Of a DNA stretch of 64,000 nt, positions 24,110-35,008 are shown in pieces. The stretch's first letter is position 1. Each line of letters begins with the position of its first letter. Below the pieces are notes generated by a model that worked only from the letters and a program-made list of their open reading frames with translations, did no database searches and was not told the DNA's origin. The position numbers and the translations under genes were made by a program. The DNA comes from Platycnemis pennipes (taxonomy: Eukaryota; Arthropoda; Insecta; Odonata; Platycnemididae): contig OW121855.1 in NCBI GenBank assembly GCA_933228895.1, forward strand, positions 71,448,698 to 71,512,697. Reading direction: 5' to 3'.

Positions 24110-24325
24110 TTTTTATTGCCCACTAGTTATTTTATAAAATTAAAATACCTGTTTCGACACTTGTGTCATCATCAGTAACAATATCAAGTACACTTACGTG
24201 AGAGTACGTGTATGTACGAAGTGAAGTGTACGTAGCGGTCTCTTTAGTGTTGTTGTAGTCACCTATTTGGGGAGGCGATTAAAATTACAATTTGTGTATC
24301 GAAACTAGTGTTATCATCAGGTACA
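24110..24325 (-). mobile_element. Penelope-like terminal fragment with two hammerhead-like cores
   Basis: On the minus strand CTGATGATGACAC...GTGTCGAAAC lies at 24151-24175 and a related CTGATGATAACAC... motif at 24296-24320, about 145 bp apart and in the same orientation. Tandem terminal repeats with such motifs are a known feature of Penelope-like elements. No associated RT or GIY-YIG frame was found nearby, so the class is inferred. Confidence 0.5.
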
Positions 24326-24344
24326 TTATTGATGATGGCAATTT

Positions 24345-24600
24345 GTGTTTTGGTAGTTATTTTAGGAGACGACCGACAACAAAGCCAATATAATCCATTG
24401 GTGATGGGTGAGTTTTTAGTTGAAGGGATGAATATCTATGGAATACGAGGAAGCATGGAGAGGAACACAGCTTCGGCATTAGCCTTCACTTTAGGAAAGG
24501 CGCCAAGGGATTACTGCGCTCGAAGTACCTACTTTTCACAACGCATTCAAGTAGGAACCCTATATACCGCAAAAATCTGCTGCCACTGCCACAATTTGAA
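24345..24600 (-). mobile_element. SINE-A, diverged
   Basis: Plus-strand order is GGAGACGACCGACAA (tail), AACACAGCTTCGGCATTAGC (body), AAGGCGCCAAGGGATTACTG (centre junction), CAAGTAGGAACC and AAAATCTGCTGCCACTGCC (head). The central GGACGG motif is lost. Confidence 0.6.
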
Positions 24601-24604
24601 CCTT

Positions 24605-25045
24605 ATTTTTACAAATGTAGCCAAGTCGCACTAATAACGGAATATTCCATCTCCACTCGCCACTATAAAGCTTCCTCGAATATTAAACGGGGTGGTGTGT
24701 TTCGTTGACGGTGCTCTGGGCGGAATTCCATCGAAATGGGATCAAGCACTTCGTTCCTTGCAGCTTAACACTCTTTTGAATTCCAGCTCTTTTACCGTCC
24801 CGTATTTTTTCACCAAATGAAAAATTGATCGTGGTTGCATAACAATTTCATATAAGCTTTATGTGGCTCGTAATTGTGGCTGTTTGAAGCGACAGAGATC
24901 AGAAAGAAGGATAAAAGGGTGACCGCACTTATTATATTTTACCTAGGATTTATCAATTATTATCTATTACTCTCTCTCCTCTAAATATTACGATCGTGAC
25001 TCGGCTTGGTAACCATTCCTCCGACCACGGTATTTTAAGAAGAAT
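24605..25045. other. unassigned interval
   Basis: No gene or repeat recognised. Confidence 0.45.
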
Positions 25046-25049
25046 ATGC

Positions 25050-25765
25050 TAAACATGGAAAAGACAATGGCCTGATATTATATGGATATCAATAAAAAAA
25101 CTAAGACACGGTATGCAGTAAAAGAGAAGAGGCCAAGGCAAGGTTAAACTAGAAAAACAAAAACTTGTGGAGGGGAATGACTATTTTTATTTAGGCAGTC
25201 GAGTAACCGGCGATCAACGAGTCAAGGAAGAAATAGTAGATTAGCTCTGGCAAAAAAGGACATTCGACCGAAAGGAGATAATGAATACAGCTGGAAAAGG
25301 AAGCGTAAGGAAACAATTCATTAGAGCATACATCTGAATCACGCTCCTTCATGGCAGTGAGGCATGGGCTATAATAGCAACAGAGAAGTCGAGGTTGGAA
25401 ATCAAACGAAATGTGGTGCTATCGAAGATTGATGAAGATCAAATGGATCGACCGTGAGGCTAACGAAGAAGCTCTAAGAGGAAGGTGGAGAGAAGATATG
25501 TCTTCTCAAGACCTTGAGAGGAATATGGGACAACTCATACGGCAATATCTTGAGATACGATTTCCTGATAAAGAAATTCGAGGGGAAAATGAAGGATGAG
25601 AATGGAAAATAAAATGCCCCGTATGCAACACAGGGAACAAGTAGTGAAGGATGTGAAAAAGAAGAATTTTGCAAAATGGAAGTGGTTAGCGGATAGGAGA
25701 ATCGAGTTGAGAGCTGCGTCAAACCACTCTTGGGAATGGTGACCCATGATGACGATGATATGACT
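25050..25765 (+). mobile_element. LINE-A, longest reverse-transcriptase remnant
   Basis: Segments in order: YFYLGSRVTGDQRVKEEIV-like (about 25185-25240), HGSEAWAIIATEKSRLE (25350-25400), MWCYRRLMKIKWIDREANEE (25411-25470), then MKDEN.. and KDVKKKNFAKW.. , IELRAASNHSWEW.. and the GATGACGATGATAT tail at 25748-25761. This is the thumb and C-terminal region of the endonuclease/reverse-transcriptase LINE type widespread in arthropods. Stops and frameshifts make it a pseudogene; the 5' part, including the RT palm and endonuclease, is missing. Confidence 0.8.
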
Positions 25766-25924
25766 TCGCTCGCATCCAACTTAGCCCAACCCTCATCGAG
25801 ATCACACTGGCCTTAAAACGTTTTCCAAAGTAGTATTCACTTCCTTTATGGAGGGGGTTTTACAGCTAAACTATTGCAACTTCCAAGCCAATTTTCATTT
25901 AAAGTTTAATTCATCCTTATATTA

Positions 25925-26120
25925 TCTCATCTCATAACAAATTCAAATCCCGCGAACTAGCCGCGAAACCTTTAACGGCGTTTTATAACCAGGTTCTCTA
26001 CCCCTCGAGCTACCAGGACTTAATGGCTTGATCTAGATACCGAGACTTGGTCTTCACCGGAAATTTGGGGATTCGGATACCAGTCCGGTCTAGGCGAATG
26101 ATTATTTTCTCTGTGGAATT
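25925..26120. repeat. old inverted tRNA-like cassette locus
   Basis: The left part (25929-26015), on the minus strand, has the cassette flank (CCGCGAACTAGCCGCGAAAC complement context) joined to a tRNA 5' half-like segment (GTCCTGGTAGCTCGAGGGG). The right part (about 26060-26118), on the plus strand, has ACCGGAAATTTGGGGATTCG and GGTCTAGGCGAATGATTATT, the 3' half plus TTTTCTCTGTGGAA. It is a diverged relative of the cassette at 40312-40423 and the inverted locus at 40621-40774. Confidence 0.55.
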
Positions 26121-26278
26121 TCTGCTATTGCTATTTCCTCTCGTTACTCATTCTGCTACAAAGACACTCTCAGAGTTGTATATCCGTGAAAAGTAAAATA
26201 ATACCGTATTTATTACGACAAGTCACTTCAACGGAAAGTTGGTTCAAAGGGATAGTGCATGTTATTTGAAACACTCCA

Positions 26279-26755
26279 ATGTGTCCAAACACTTCTCTAA
26301 ATTTCAGGTTGAAATTTAGACTTAATCTCTTAAATAAATTCCAAGACCATATTTTCAGAAATATTTTGCGAACCCCAACTTACTATGGTAGACTCGACCA
26401 TAATCACGAAATTAGAGAAATTGATTGCCGAACTGACAGATTCAAAATGTCCTTTTTCCCTCGTACAATTAGGAATATGAATAACGGTAAATATATCCAA
26501 TACAAGTGTAGCAATGGATAACATTGGTAGCAGCATGTTGGTATGAGCACTTAAAGCTAACCAAACTAACAGCATGTTTTTTCATGTTTGCATTGCTATT
26601 TTTATCTTTTTTTAAATAGTGAAGTTTAGAACAGCATATAAATACTAATCCTTTTTTATGCATAATATGTAGTGTATGTTTGGTGAGAATTCACCCCCTG
26701 CCACACACCTTTATGGTGGCTTGCAGGGTATTATGTAGATAGATGTAGAATGAAG
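26279..26755 (+). mobile_element. LINE-C, C-terminal coding end plus 3' UTR
   Basis: A frame at 26279-26521 contains LLNKFQDHIF, NILRTPTYYGRLDHN, REIDCRTDRFKMSFFPRTIR and ends YKCSNG. The FFPRTIR motif near the stop is characteristic of jockey/CR1-like LINE reverse transcriptases. The 3' UTR ends CACCCCCTGCCACACACC, GGCTTGCAGGGTATTATG and GTAGATAGATGTAG. It is the best preserved LINE-C end in the window, but only about 80 codons remain. Confidence 0.85.
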
Positions 26756-26759
26756 TACT

Positions 26760-28080
26760 GAAGCAAGCGTCAACTTGTAATTATTCATAATGTATTTAGA
26801 TTAGTTTAAAACTACACTTTAACTTTCACAGTTGACGATTTTTTAATAATTGATTCAGAGCCACAGCTATCAGACTGTGGAAAAAAATTAATTACAGTGA
26901 TTAATTACATCAGCATGATTTTGAATGGGGAATATAAATAAAGAATATTCTGATTCAGGATGGAAATTCATTACCGATTACAACTAAACTTGACGATAAC
27001 AGTTAACAACGTATCACGATGAACACCTCTACTATTTTAAAAGCAAAATTATTTCAATCATTTACGTACTTGTGCCGATATAATAATTCCCACGTGTCAC
27101 GCCCAAGTTCCCAACTTTACGGGGCAAAAAATTAAATATCCTTTTGTTTAGTAGAAGAGGGAAGTTTCGTTTTATAATTTCCGAAATCATTTCAATAATT
27201 CTTCAGCCTCGAGGCTATTTTTGTCACCGTTTATCACGACGACGCGCGTGATTGTTTTAACTTGGGCCGCTTCATCATTTGTCGCAATTTCCCACTGCAG
27301 CCCGGGCGCCACGCTAAAATGGAAGCGTTGATTAAAACTGGCGGCCCAGCGGAGCGGAGCCGACGTCGGAACGCAACGCTCCGCGCAAGTGCTGAACGCT
27401 GAAGTTTAATTGGGAGTCATGGATCTGCCAACGAGTACTACACCTGTATCCCGTCCGCGGAGACTCCCGCGGGTTTCAGGACAACAACACCAGAACTACT
27501 CGACGCGTCTGCTTCCTAACATACACAACTCGCCCTCCTTTTCCTCACCCCTCCTTTCCATTCTACCCCGTTCCTTCTCATATTTGTGAACACAACAAAA
27601 CGCACAATCCTCTGTGGATCCATGTTATACCTGCAACCTATTTATTTACCTGCTCAGTAATTCATTTGCACCCACAGAATATTCGTTAACTAAAGAAGAC
27701 ACGAAGGAATGCAGCACGTTTTGTGACAAACTCCTATGAACTGTACAGAGAGTGCCCTTCGGCGATTGAAAGAGCTTTTTTGGAAACCCGTAGAGACTAG
27801 GTTGCTCGCAAGAGTAAAATTACTTGAGAATTTTAAATCTTTCGAATATTAGTGTGATACTGTGGACATATTTCTACCACAACGCAGAAGAGATAAATTA
27901 AGACAGATACACTGTCCGACCGAGCGGTATTTCTTTCGTTTTTCTCACGCAAATTACACGACTAAAATAAACAGAAAGCATTATTATTTCAAACACATTA
28001 CACACCATACTTCATTATTAATTAAAATTACAAATTAACAAAGTTTTTTTTTAGCCACACGACAACTTCACGGCTGGTGA
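26760..28080. other. unassigned interval with a GC-rich core
   Basis: Positions 27230-27500 are GC/CpG-rich (GACGACGCGCG, GCCCGGGCGCC, GGCGGCCCAGCGGAGCGGAG) inside AT-rich DNA. No open frame, splice pattern or RNA gene is evident. It could be a regulatory element. Confidence 0.4.
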
Positions 28081-28084
28081 CTAA

Positions 28085-28200
28085 CCATACGCCCTTTCCG
28101 TGACTCTCAGGGTAAAATATGTTTATCCTGCAAGTCACCACGAGGGTATGTGGCAAGGATGACTCCTAACTTTGCACAATTTAACATCCAGTAACGGACC
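28085..28200 (-). mobile_element. LINE-C 3' end fragment
   Basis: On the minus strand a CTTGCCACATACCCTCGTGG block followed by GACTTGCAGGATAAAC resembles the LINE-C terminus. Coding sequence is absent. Confidence 0.5.
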
Positions 28201-28770
28201 TCATTGTAACTACATTAATTGTGTTATGGTAAACCGAATTCAGCGAAGAAAAGCAGTGAAATTGATTTCAATCTGTTACGATATGGACTTCATGATTTTT
28301 AGAAAACAAGGAAGTGACAACTCTTATGAAATCACTGAGCCATTGTACTTTTTGTTTTTATAATTTGCATACAAATTATTTATTATGGATGGTATGCCTG
28401 GAAGAAGTTAATTGGCTCTTTTATCTCAAGTTAATGAATGTGCTTAGAATTTTTTCAAATAAAAAAGTAGAAATTTATTGAGCCAAGGGAAAGTTGATCC
28501 AAGAAAATAGCAATGAGAGACAACCAATGTTCATAATCTTCAATGAAACAAAGCTCCACCAAGAAGTTGCTATAAAGGCTGGAGCCATCTGCATAAATAG
28601 TATGACTTGAGGTTATTTTTATCTGGGTATGAGGATCATAAGATTTACGAATAAATACAAAATAATCTCAGCATTATTTTGCACGCAACAATTTTATGTG
28701 TGGTAGTTGGAATCAACAATTTTACCTGTGGTAGTAGAATGCAACAATTTTATGTGCGGTGGAAGGTGAG
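28201..28770. other. unassigned interval
   Basis: AT-rich; a triple occurrence of CAACAATTTTATGTGTGG-like segments at about 28686, 28716 and 28743 is noted. No gene. Confidence 0.5.
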
Positions 28771-28774
28771 ACTA

Positions 28775-28920
28775 AGTAGGAGCATCGTATGCAAGATACA
28801 TGGAGCAAGTAGTGAAGGATGTGAAAGAGAAACTTTTTGTTAATATTGAGAGATTAGCTGGTCGAGGAAAAGAGCGGCGAGCTGGGTTACACCAATGATG
28901 ACTATGTCTGATGACTATGT
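28775..28920 (+). mobile_element. LINE-A 3' end fragment
   Basis: Codons for MEQVVKDVKEKLFVNIERLA and then RAGLHQ.. followed by a GATGACTATG tail match the end of LINE-A (compare 50230-50350). Confidence 0.7.
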
Positions 28921-28929
28921 TGATGGTAA

Positions 28930-29125
28930 TTTATTCCGGGGAGACGACCTAGGGTGAAGCCATCTGCGCCTTTAACGATAGGAGAGCGGATGCGTATGCG
29001 TTGGAAGTTTTTCGGGAACAGAGGATGGGTGTAGACACCCGGCACCCGCACAGACTGGTCTTAACGAACGTTCCCAAGGGATCCATAGTTCAACGTTCTA
29101 TCCGATGTATTCCACACTAACGTAC
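28930..29125 (-). mobile_element. SINE-A, diverged body
   Basis: Order GGGGAGACGACCTAGGG (tail), AAGCCATCTGCGCCTTTAAC, CACCCGGCACCCGCACAGAC (body), GTTCAACGTTCTATCCGATG (centre). The head is missing. Confidence 0.6.
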
Positions 29126-29259
29126 ATTTTTAGAACGACTGGATTAGGTTAACCGTAATCCTACGCGTACTTATAATTAATGAGATCTACGACTTTTAGA
29201 GGATAAATCATATCATACGATTCTCGTTAACCTGCCAATTAATCTACAAGGTAAAGAAT

Positions 29260-29530
29260 GTTTCTATCGAGAATTCCTGCTGTTCTGGATCGAACACAGC
29301 TACTAATACCATTTTTTTAAATTCCAACATGCAACCAAAGTAGCTGAATATTCCCACCCGCTCTAATCCTCCTAAAATTATACACGGCGTGACTTGGTGG
29401 AAGATTTTCATGAAGATTTTTCATTTGGTCCACATACTGGTGTACCTTGAGAATGACACTTTAGACGTCGAAACCACGGTAGGCTGGTTCATTAAAAGTG
29501 TGAAATACACTATTTTTTGTTAAACAAGGC
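29260..29530 (+). mobile_element. Penelope-like terminal region
   Basis: Positions 29262-29388 are repeated at 30355-30481 (GAATTCCTGCTGTTCTGGAT, then CCAAAGTAGCTGAATA). Downstream, TTGAGAATGACACTTTAGAC followed by GTCGAAACC (29447-29474) gives a hammerhead-like core, very like the motif downstream of the GIY-YIG remnant at 35178-35204 (shared TGTACCTTGA / ATGTACCTTGA lead-in). Confidence 0.5.
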
Positions 29531-29559
29531 AGTACTAAGTGAGTTCTATCCACATCGAC

Positions 29560-30240
29560 CAGATTATCCCTCGGGTTGAACACAGTGCTCATATTCCTCC
29601 AAGCCACACACTTCCCCTACCTTGAGTGCTAAATCTCTTCCTTGATATACACTACAATTCATCTAGGCTCTAATACCCTTCTTCCCATTCTTTCACCACA
29701 ACTATTCTCCTGAATCTTCTATTACCAACCTTTACATCTCTTCGCCTGTCTCCGTTTAGCTTTTGTATTAACCTCCACCCTTTATCCGACCGCTTTAAGC
29801 AAATCCCTTATGCTTCTCTGTTCTCCTACCCTTTGTATTCTCTCCGTAGGTGTATATCCTCCGATACAACCCTTTGTCGAGTCCCGCCTGCCTGAACTCA
29901 AACTCTGTTTCAAACCCCGACCCTTTTACGCACCCCTGTCGTACATTTTGGTTCCCTCCCTCCATCTCCTTTATCCTCGTCTCTCCTTCGTCTCCCTTTC
30001 GCTTCGCGCTGTCCTCCTTCCCCTCCTCACTTTCCCACCCCTCCCTGACCTGCCCCCCCTGAAACTCGCTCAACTCTCTCTCCACACCCCCTCGCCCCTT
30101 ACCCCTCTCTGTGGGTCGCTTCGAAATCAATAAAGCTACCGTAATTTCCAGCATGTCCTCCCGCTCCCACCGCTCCTCGCCAGGCCACTCCTCTCGCGTT
30201 CTCAACCTCTCCTTCCTTCGCACTCCTTCTCTCTCTCTTC
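29560..30240. other. pyrimidine-rich island
   Basis: Plus strand is strongly C/T-rich. The 142-codon minus frame (29795-30223; Glu/Arg/Gly-rich) and overlapping plus frames are consequences of base bias and show no domain. Confidence 0.65.
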
Positions 30241-30263
30241 ACAACCTACTAGTCGTAGTTATT

Positions 30264-30343
30264 ACGAGGGAAGTGACCGATGGTTTAAGACCATTTGCGC
30301 CATTTAGTGTAGGAGGGTAATTGGATTTGGAAAGAAATTTTCC
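30264..30343 (-). mobile_element. SINE-A tail fragment
   Basis: GGGAAGTGACCGATGG, ACCATTTGCGCCATTTAGTG and GGAGGGTAATTGGAT match the 3' third of SINE-A. The copy is cut off at about 30343, immediately before the repeated Penelope-associated segment. Confidence 0.7.
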
Positions 30344-30354
30344 AGGGCCGGAAA

Positions 30355-30481
30355 TTTTTCTATCGAGAATTCCTGCTGTTCTGGATCGAACACAGCTGCT
30401 AATACCATTTGTTTTTAATTTCAACATGCCACCAAAGTAGCTGAATAGTCCCGCCCGCTTTAATACTCCTAAAATTATACA
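30355..30481 (+). repeat. second copy of the 29262-29388 repeat
   Basis: It is nearly identical by eye to 29262-29388 (CTATCGAGAATTCCTGCTGT through CCTAAAATTATACA). It is inserted next to a broken SINE-A tail and lacks the hammerhead-like motif downstream. Confidence 0.8.
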
Positions 30482-30554
30482 TTCTCTTTTTTCTCACCTG
30501 TTTATTTCTGAAATTTGGAGATCCTTGCGATTATATTTGTGGAGCTAGTTACTC

Positions 30555-30861
30555 TGGGAGCTGACTGACATCTAAGACCACCTGCGCTAATCAGGATAGG
30601 TGTATAATTGGATTAGAGAAGGAATTTTTCGGAGGACGGAGGTAAGGTGGAGCGAAATCCGGCGTCAACATTAGCCTACTCTAAACGAAAGGTGCCAAGG
30701 GTTCCAACGTCCCATTCGACGGACGGAGTACTAAGCTAAAGTTCTCACCACACAGAACTTCAGTAGGGATCTGTTTTCGAATGAAAAATCTTTGCCCAAG
30801 CCTGGATTCATACCAGGGCCTGGATGGAGAGCCTGTACTCTAGACACCACATCAACCCGAT
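30555..30861 (-). mobile_element. SINE-A, full length
   Basis: Tail (GGGAGCTGACTGACATCTAA), body (GCGAAATCCGGCGTCAACAT), centre (GTCCCATTCGACGGACGGAG) and head (degenerate B box complement at 30811-30821, ending ACACCACATCAACCCGAT) are all present in order. Confidence 0.85.
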
Positions 30862-31185
30862 TATCTCGATCTTTCTGAGCGCAGACAATTGAACTAGCTG
30901 AAGTGCGCTGGTCTGGATCGCATCGGCTGCTCGCCCTGAAGTGAACAAGTCCTGGAACGGGAGGGAGGTCGGACGGAGGCGTCGCGACGGCACGCGGGCG
31001 GAGGTGGTGGAAGGGACGTCGTCGGGACGCCGGCACCGCCGCCGCCCCCTTAAACGGATCGGGTCAACCAACTGCCGCGAGCCCCATGCGCCCGCGATGA
31101 TGACCCACAAGTTTTAATGCAATAACGACGATTTGTACGGAGTGGTGCTGCAAGGATTTCACCCCTCATTGCCACCCCGTGAGAC
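30862..31185. other. GC-rich, CpG-rich island
   Basis: Positions 30930-31090 are very GC-rich (GGCGTCGCGACGGCACGCGG, CCGCCGCCGCC). Two overlapping minus frames (30731-31110) have no domain. It may be a CpG-rich regulatory patch; undetermined. Confidence 0.45.
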
Positions 31186-33790
31186 CGCTTGATGGGTTTT
31201 GCCACTCGCGAATCCTTGGCCGTCTATGGTATGAGGTTTTGGGCGAGTTTCTCCCTCCTACGAGTGGCATCTAAGCCCGTATTGCATTCTCTTCTGCTTG
31301 TATCTCTTAATAGTAAAACTTCGAACATATCTCCGCCCTTACAAATGCATTCCTATTTGAACAAAACCCGGTGTACACTGTGGCACTCCATAGACAATAC
31401 TTTTATTTTGTAAAAATTTGTTTTTCTACGAAAATGTATTCCTATTTTGTCTATATCACTCAACTGCAATCTTTAAACATACTTATATCCTTAAAAAGTA
31501 ATATTATTTTGGAAAGAGACCCACTCCTGCCAAACTTTGTGAAAAAACGAGTTAATGAAATGGTTAATTTTATATTTCGCTCACACGATTTACATATTTA
31601 TCGACCGTGGTTTATACAAATTACTGTCATACGTACCTTAATAATTGCAATCATTAGCTGGTATTATGGCCAATAAATTAAAGTTGAGTAAGGAGTGCGA
31701 ACCTATCAATTTCATTATTTCTGTTTCGTTTATTCAAGACTTTTTCCTTCAGCTTTCTCGGAGAAAAATTGATTTGATGGACGGATGACTACGGATAATT
31801 TGACAGGATTGTTCCCATACATCCCCTACCACCATCATCGCCTGGACTTGGACGTGCATAGCTTTATAGTAGGAACACATGATTTCATATCCTGTAGCGT
31901 AACATATACCCCCTTAAAGTAAGAAATTAAACTAAAAAAATCTATTTTACCTACCCTCACAGTACTTAATTCCTCCACCAATTACCTTCCCTCCCTCTTC
32001 ATGCCAAGTATGTGCTTCTACTTTAGTCCCACTTTTCCTGGAAACCTCTCTTTCATTATTATTAATAAATAATTCTGTTAAAAAGAAAACCTCCGGGTTA
32101 TATATATAGTTCATATATATAATAGGATATATATATCATGTGTATATATATCATGTATGTATATCTTATCCACTCCATCCTTAACAGTTCAGTCTCCTCT
32201 ATCCTCTGAATAAGGTGGTTGCGCCGCCGAAAATTAAGAATATATCTGTGAGTCCTTATCATTATTGTCTATTTTTTGTGTCATCACGCCTGTGATAAAC
32301 TTATATTGTATAAATATATATAATTATATAGGGTTCCGAAAATTTTTACTTGGATTACGCGCTTATATTTTTTCCGTCACTATTTCATGTTTCCACCTTC
32401 AATCACAATTTTCAGCCCTAAGTTCTGCCAAGTGATAGGAGTAAAGTTCACCACGTAAATAACGAGCCCAAATCACTGAAAATGACACATCAGAGTAGCG
32501 GAGACATTTTACTTTCTCGTAACCCCTTTGGTTTCCCTGAAATAACTGGATCATGAGAAAACCATCTCGGATGGAGAAGAACCTGCCCAAAATTCTCCCT
32601 CAACATCGACCAGAAACTTAGTTCAGAAGCATTTTGTTCCACCCTCCCATCATGCCTTCCCGTTAGGTTTAGGTTCCAAAAATCGTTTCACCACATTTAT
32701 GGACGGAAATCGAGAAACCTCTGTGTACATGCAATCTCTTACCCTTGGATGATCTAGAATAAATGCCACCTAAAATATTTCGTCCTGAAGAATGTATGTA
32801 TGTATGTGGAAAAATTTCACAATTAATTTCTCATATCGTGTTTTTGGCGGGATACGTCGTCTATCGCACTTTTGGAATAATAATAATAAAATGTCTTTAT
32901 TGGGGCGAGATTGAGACAAAACTGTCCCTTCCGCCATCCTGTAGCGTCAAATAAATATATAAATCACATAATGGTCAATACCTAAAACAATTACAATCTG
33001 AGGTTAAAAAAATTATTAAAGAATATACTTCTGGGAATTAAAGGAGGACAAATGAATACAAAAGAAATATATACACACGATATATCAATATAACACAACA
33101 AATGGTTTGTGAAAGAATTAAAATGTAGGAAAAACGTGAGGATTATTATGATTACATCCTTGACGCAAAAACTCACTGCAGGAAAACACCCACACAAGAA
33201 GGGGGGTGTGAAAAACCTGCAAAATTCTACTGATAGTAAAGCTAGTGTTTAAAAACAACTTAAAATTTAATAGTATGGAACGGGAGGGATTAAAGAAGAT
33301 TATATTTCTATAGTATAGTATCGAGTGGAAACATTGAATTAAAATTAAATATAAAGTAATAGTTAATATTTTAACTGAAAATGTTTTACAAAATTTTTAT
33401 ACTTAACGCAACCTCTATATGTTGGCAATTGTGCATTAAAGGATCATGATAAGGTTACTGAAGAAATAGAATAGAACAGACTCCAGTACAACCGGAAATA
33501 TTAAGATTTACCCAGAATATTGCAAGTTTCTTGGAACGTATAATAAGTACATAACCAATAATTAAAGATCTTCTTTATCACCTTAGTTTTCATAAATAGG
33601 ATATTTTCGCCATTCTAATAAAATTATTTCGCATATTATTTTACGGTATTCTACCCGTATTATTCGAAAAAGAAAAAACGTTCAAAAGTTCTCATATTGA
33701 ATGTAGAGAGGCAATAGCAAAAGAATTCATTTCCGGCATAAACACTGGATCACTTGGAGACAATTACCTCTATTCTGTAGGGATAAACGG
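31186..33790. other. long unassigned AT-rich interval
   Basis: It includes a TA-rich microsatellite cluster (32096-32170) and a TATG run (32795-32811). Frames of up to 101 codons lack motifs. A short hairpin (TGCCACTCG, 31199-31207; CGAGTGGCA, 31260-31268) is present. No gene is supported. Confidence 0.5.
32096..32170. repeat. TA-rich microsatellite cluster
   Basis: Interrupted TATATATA runs mixed with CATGTGTATATATATCATG-like units. Confidence 0.85.
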
Positions 33791-33849
33791 CCCTTAAACG
33801 CCCACCCCCAACACCACTCCCGGGGTGGAAGTTTCTAGTTCAACCCCTG

Positions 33850-34150
33850 GGCAAGATAGATGGGCAGAGGGGGAGAGAGTTAAAGGAGGGTAAAGCAGCC
33901 GGAGACAGGCCGGCGAATGGAATAGGGAGAGGCGGAGAACGGAATAGCGACAGGTGGAAGGAGTCGGGTAAAGGGTAGCGGTGAGGGATGATGGCCGGTG
34001 GTCTGTTCGTGACGGTCGAGGAATTGGACTCGAAAAATTAAGAGCAGCGGTGAGGATGTGGAACTGTGTCTCCTGTCCCGCAATTGAAAAGAGGAGGGAG
34101 AAGAAGAAGAAAAAACCAATGAAAGCTGGTTGAGAAAGAATTGGAAGGCA
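33850..34150 (+). other. purine-rich island
   Basis: The plus strand is G/A-rich, giving minus-strand Ser/Pro/Leu-rich frames (33794-34288, 164 codons, and 33880-34206) with no recognised domain. It sits upstream of the Penelope-like remnant; other Penelope-like loci here also have base-skewed neighbours. Confidence 0.6.
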
Positions 34151-34552
34151 ATTGAGTGAATACGGGTCGTACGTTCTTTCATCGTATCCAGAAGAGGGTT
34201 TGACAAGATTACAAGAGAGAGACAAACATTTAATAGAATTATTTTTTTTAATCTTTGGAGGGGATGGATTCACTCTGCACCAATTCATGTGCCGCGCAAA
34301 CAGTTTCTTAAACGGGTATTTGGTGAACGGAAAAGGGTATTATAAAAAAAAAACTTTTAAAGCTACTCTTCCGACGGGATGGTACTTAGCTCTACAGTGT
34401 GAGTATTGGAATCAAAGTTACTAAAACTTATCAAGCTCCCATATAACACTGCAGAGATAAATACTTTAACGGCAGAGAGCTGCAGCTATGGTAATAATAC
34501 TATGTTAAATTCATTTCTTGAGCCACTGATCAAGTAAACTACTTAACGTCTT

Positions 34553-35008
34553 ATGTACACTTATGTCTTATATTGTAACGGCTTATTTCCGACGAAACAC
34601 GTAGTGTCATTTTATTATTTAGGCACTGGGGGGAAAGTACTTTTTAACGCGAAAGAAGAACAAAGTGGAGGGTACAAACTGAAGCGCGAAGACTTCGGCA
34701 TTTGTTATATTGACCAAACTGGACGGAAATTCAGAGACCGAGTGAAAGAAAATAGAAGCTCCTATATAAATAACAATAGTAACTCAACATTTGCAGAACA
34801 TTTATGTTGTAATAATCATTTTAGTAATTTGAAATACGAAATTTTACACACTGGTATTGACAAAGGTTATGAGCTGGAGTTTTTAGAACAGTTTGAAATT
34901 GTTAACTCTGAAAATATTTTATGTAATGACCATGTAACTTTCTCCACCCATTCAACTCTCCTAAAAATCACTGCCCCCCCCTTCCCACAACCTTTGACCC
35001 TCAGCTAA
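34553..35008 (+). pseudogene. GIY-YIG endonuclease remnant of a Penelope-like element
   Basis: The 151-codon frame contains SGGYKLKREDFGICYIDQTG (residues about 38-57), then RKFRDRVKENRSS, STFAEHLCCNNHFSN and ILHTGIDKGYELEFLEQFEI. This is the motif order of the GIY-YIG nuclease domain that lies C-terminal to the RT in Penelope-like retroelements: GxY, YIGQTGR, RxxEH, TFAxHL..NNH, then a final helix. The key first motif reads GGY and the second YID instead of YIG, so the nuclease is probably inactive. No RT palm was found upstream. The last codons run into a C-rich stretch and are not domain sequence. Confidence 0.8.

Noticed and set aside
29795..30223. 142-codon open frame on the minus strand
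   Set aside because: It is Glu/Arg/Gly-rich because it reads through a pyrimidine-rich tract on the other strand; plus-strand frames overlap it and no domain is visible.
33794..34288. 164-codon open frame on the minus strand, the longest in the window
   Set aside because: Most of it lies in a G/A-rich island giving Ser/Pro/Leu repeats. The Phe-rich stretch looks like a membrane segment but comes from a GAA/AGA run. No family motif.
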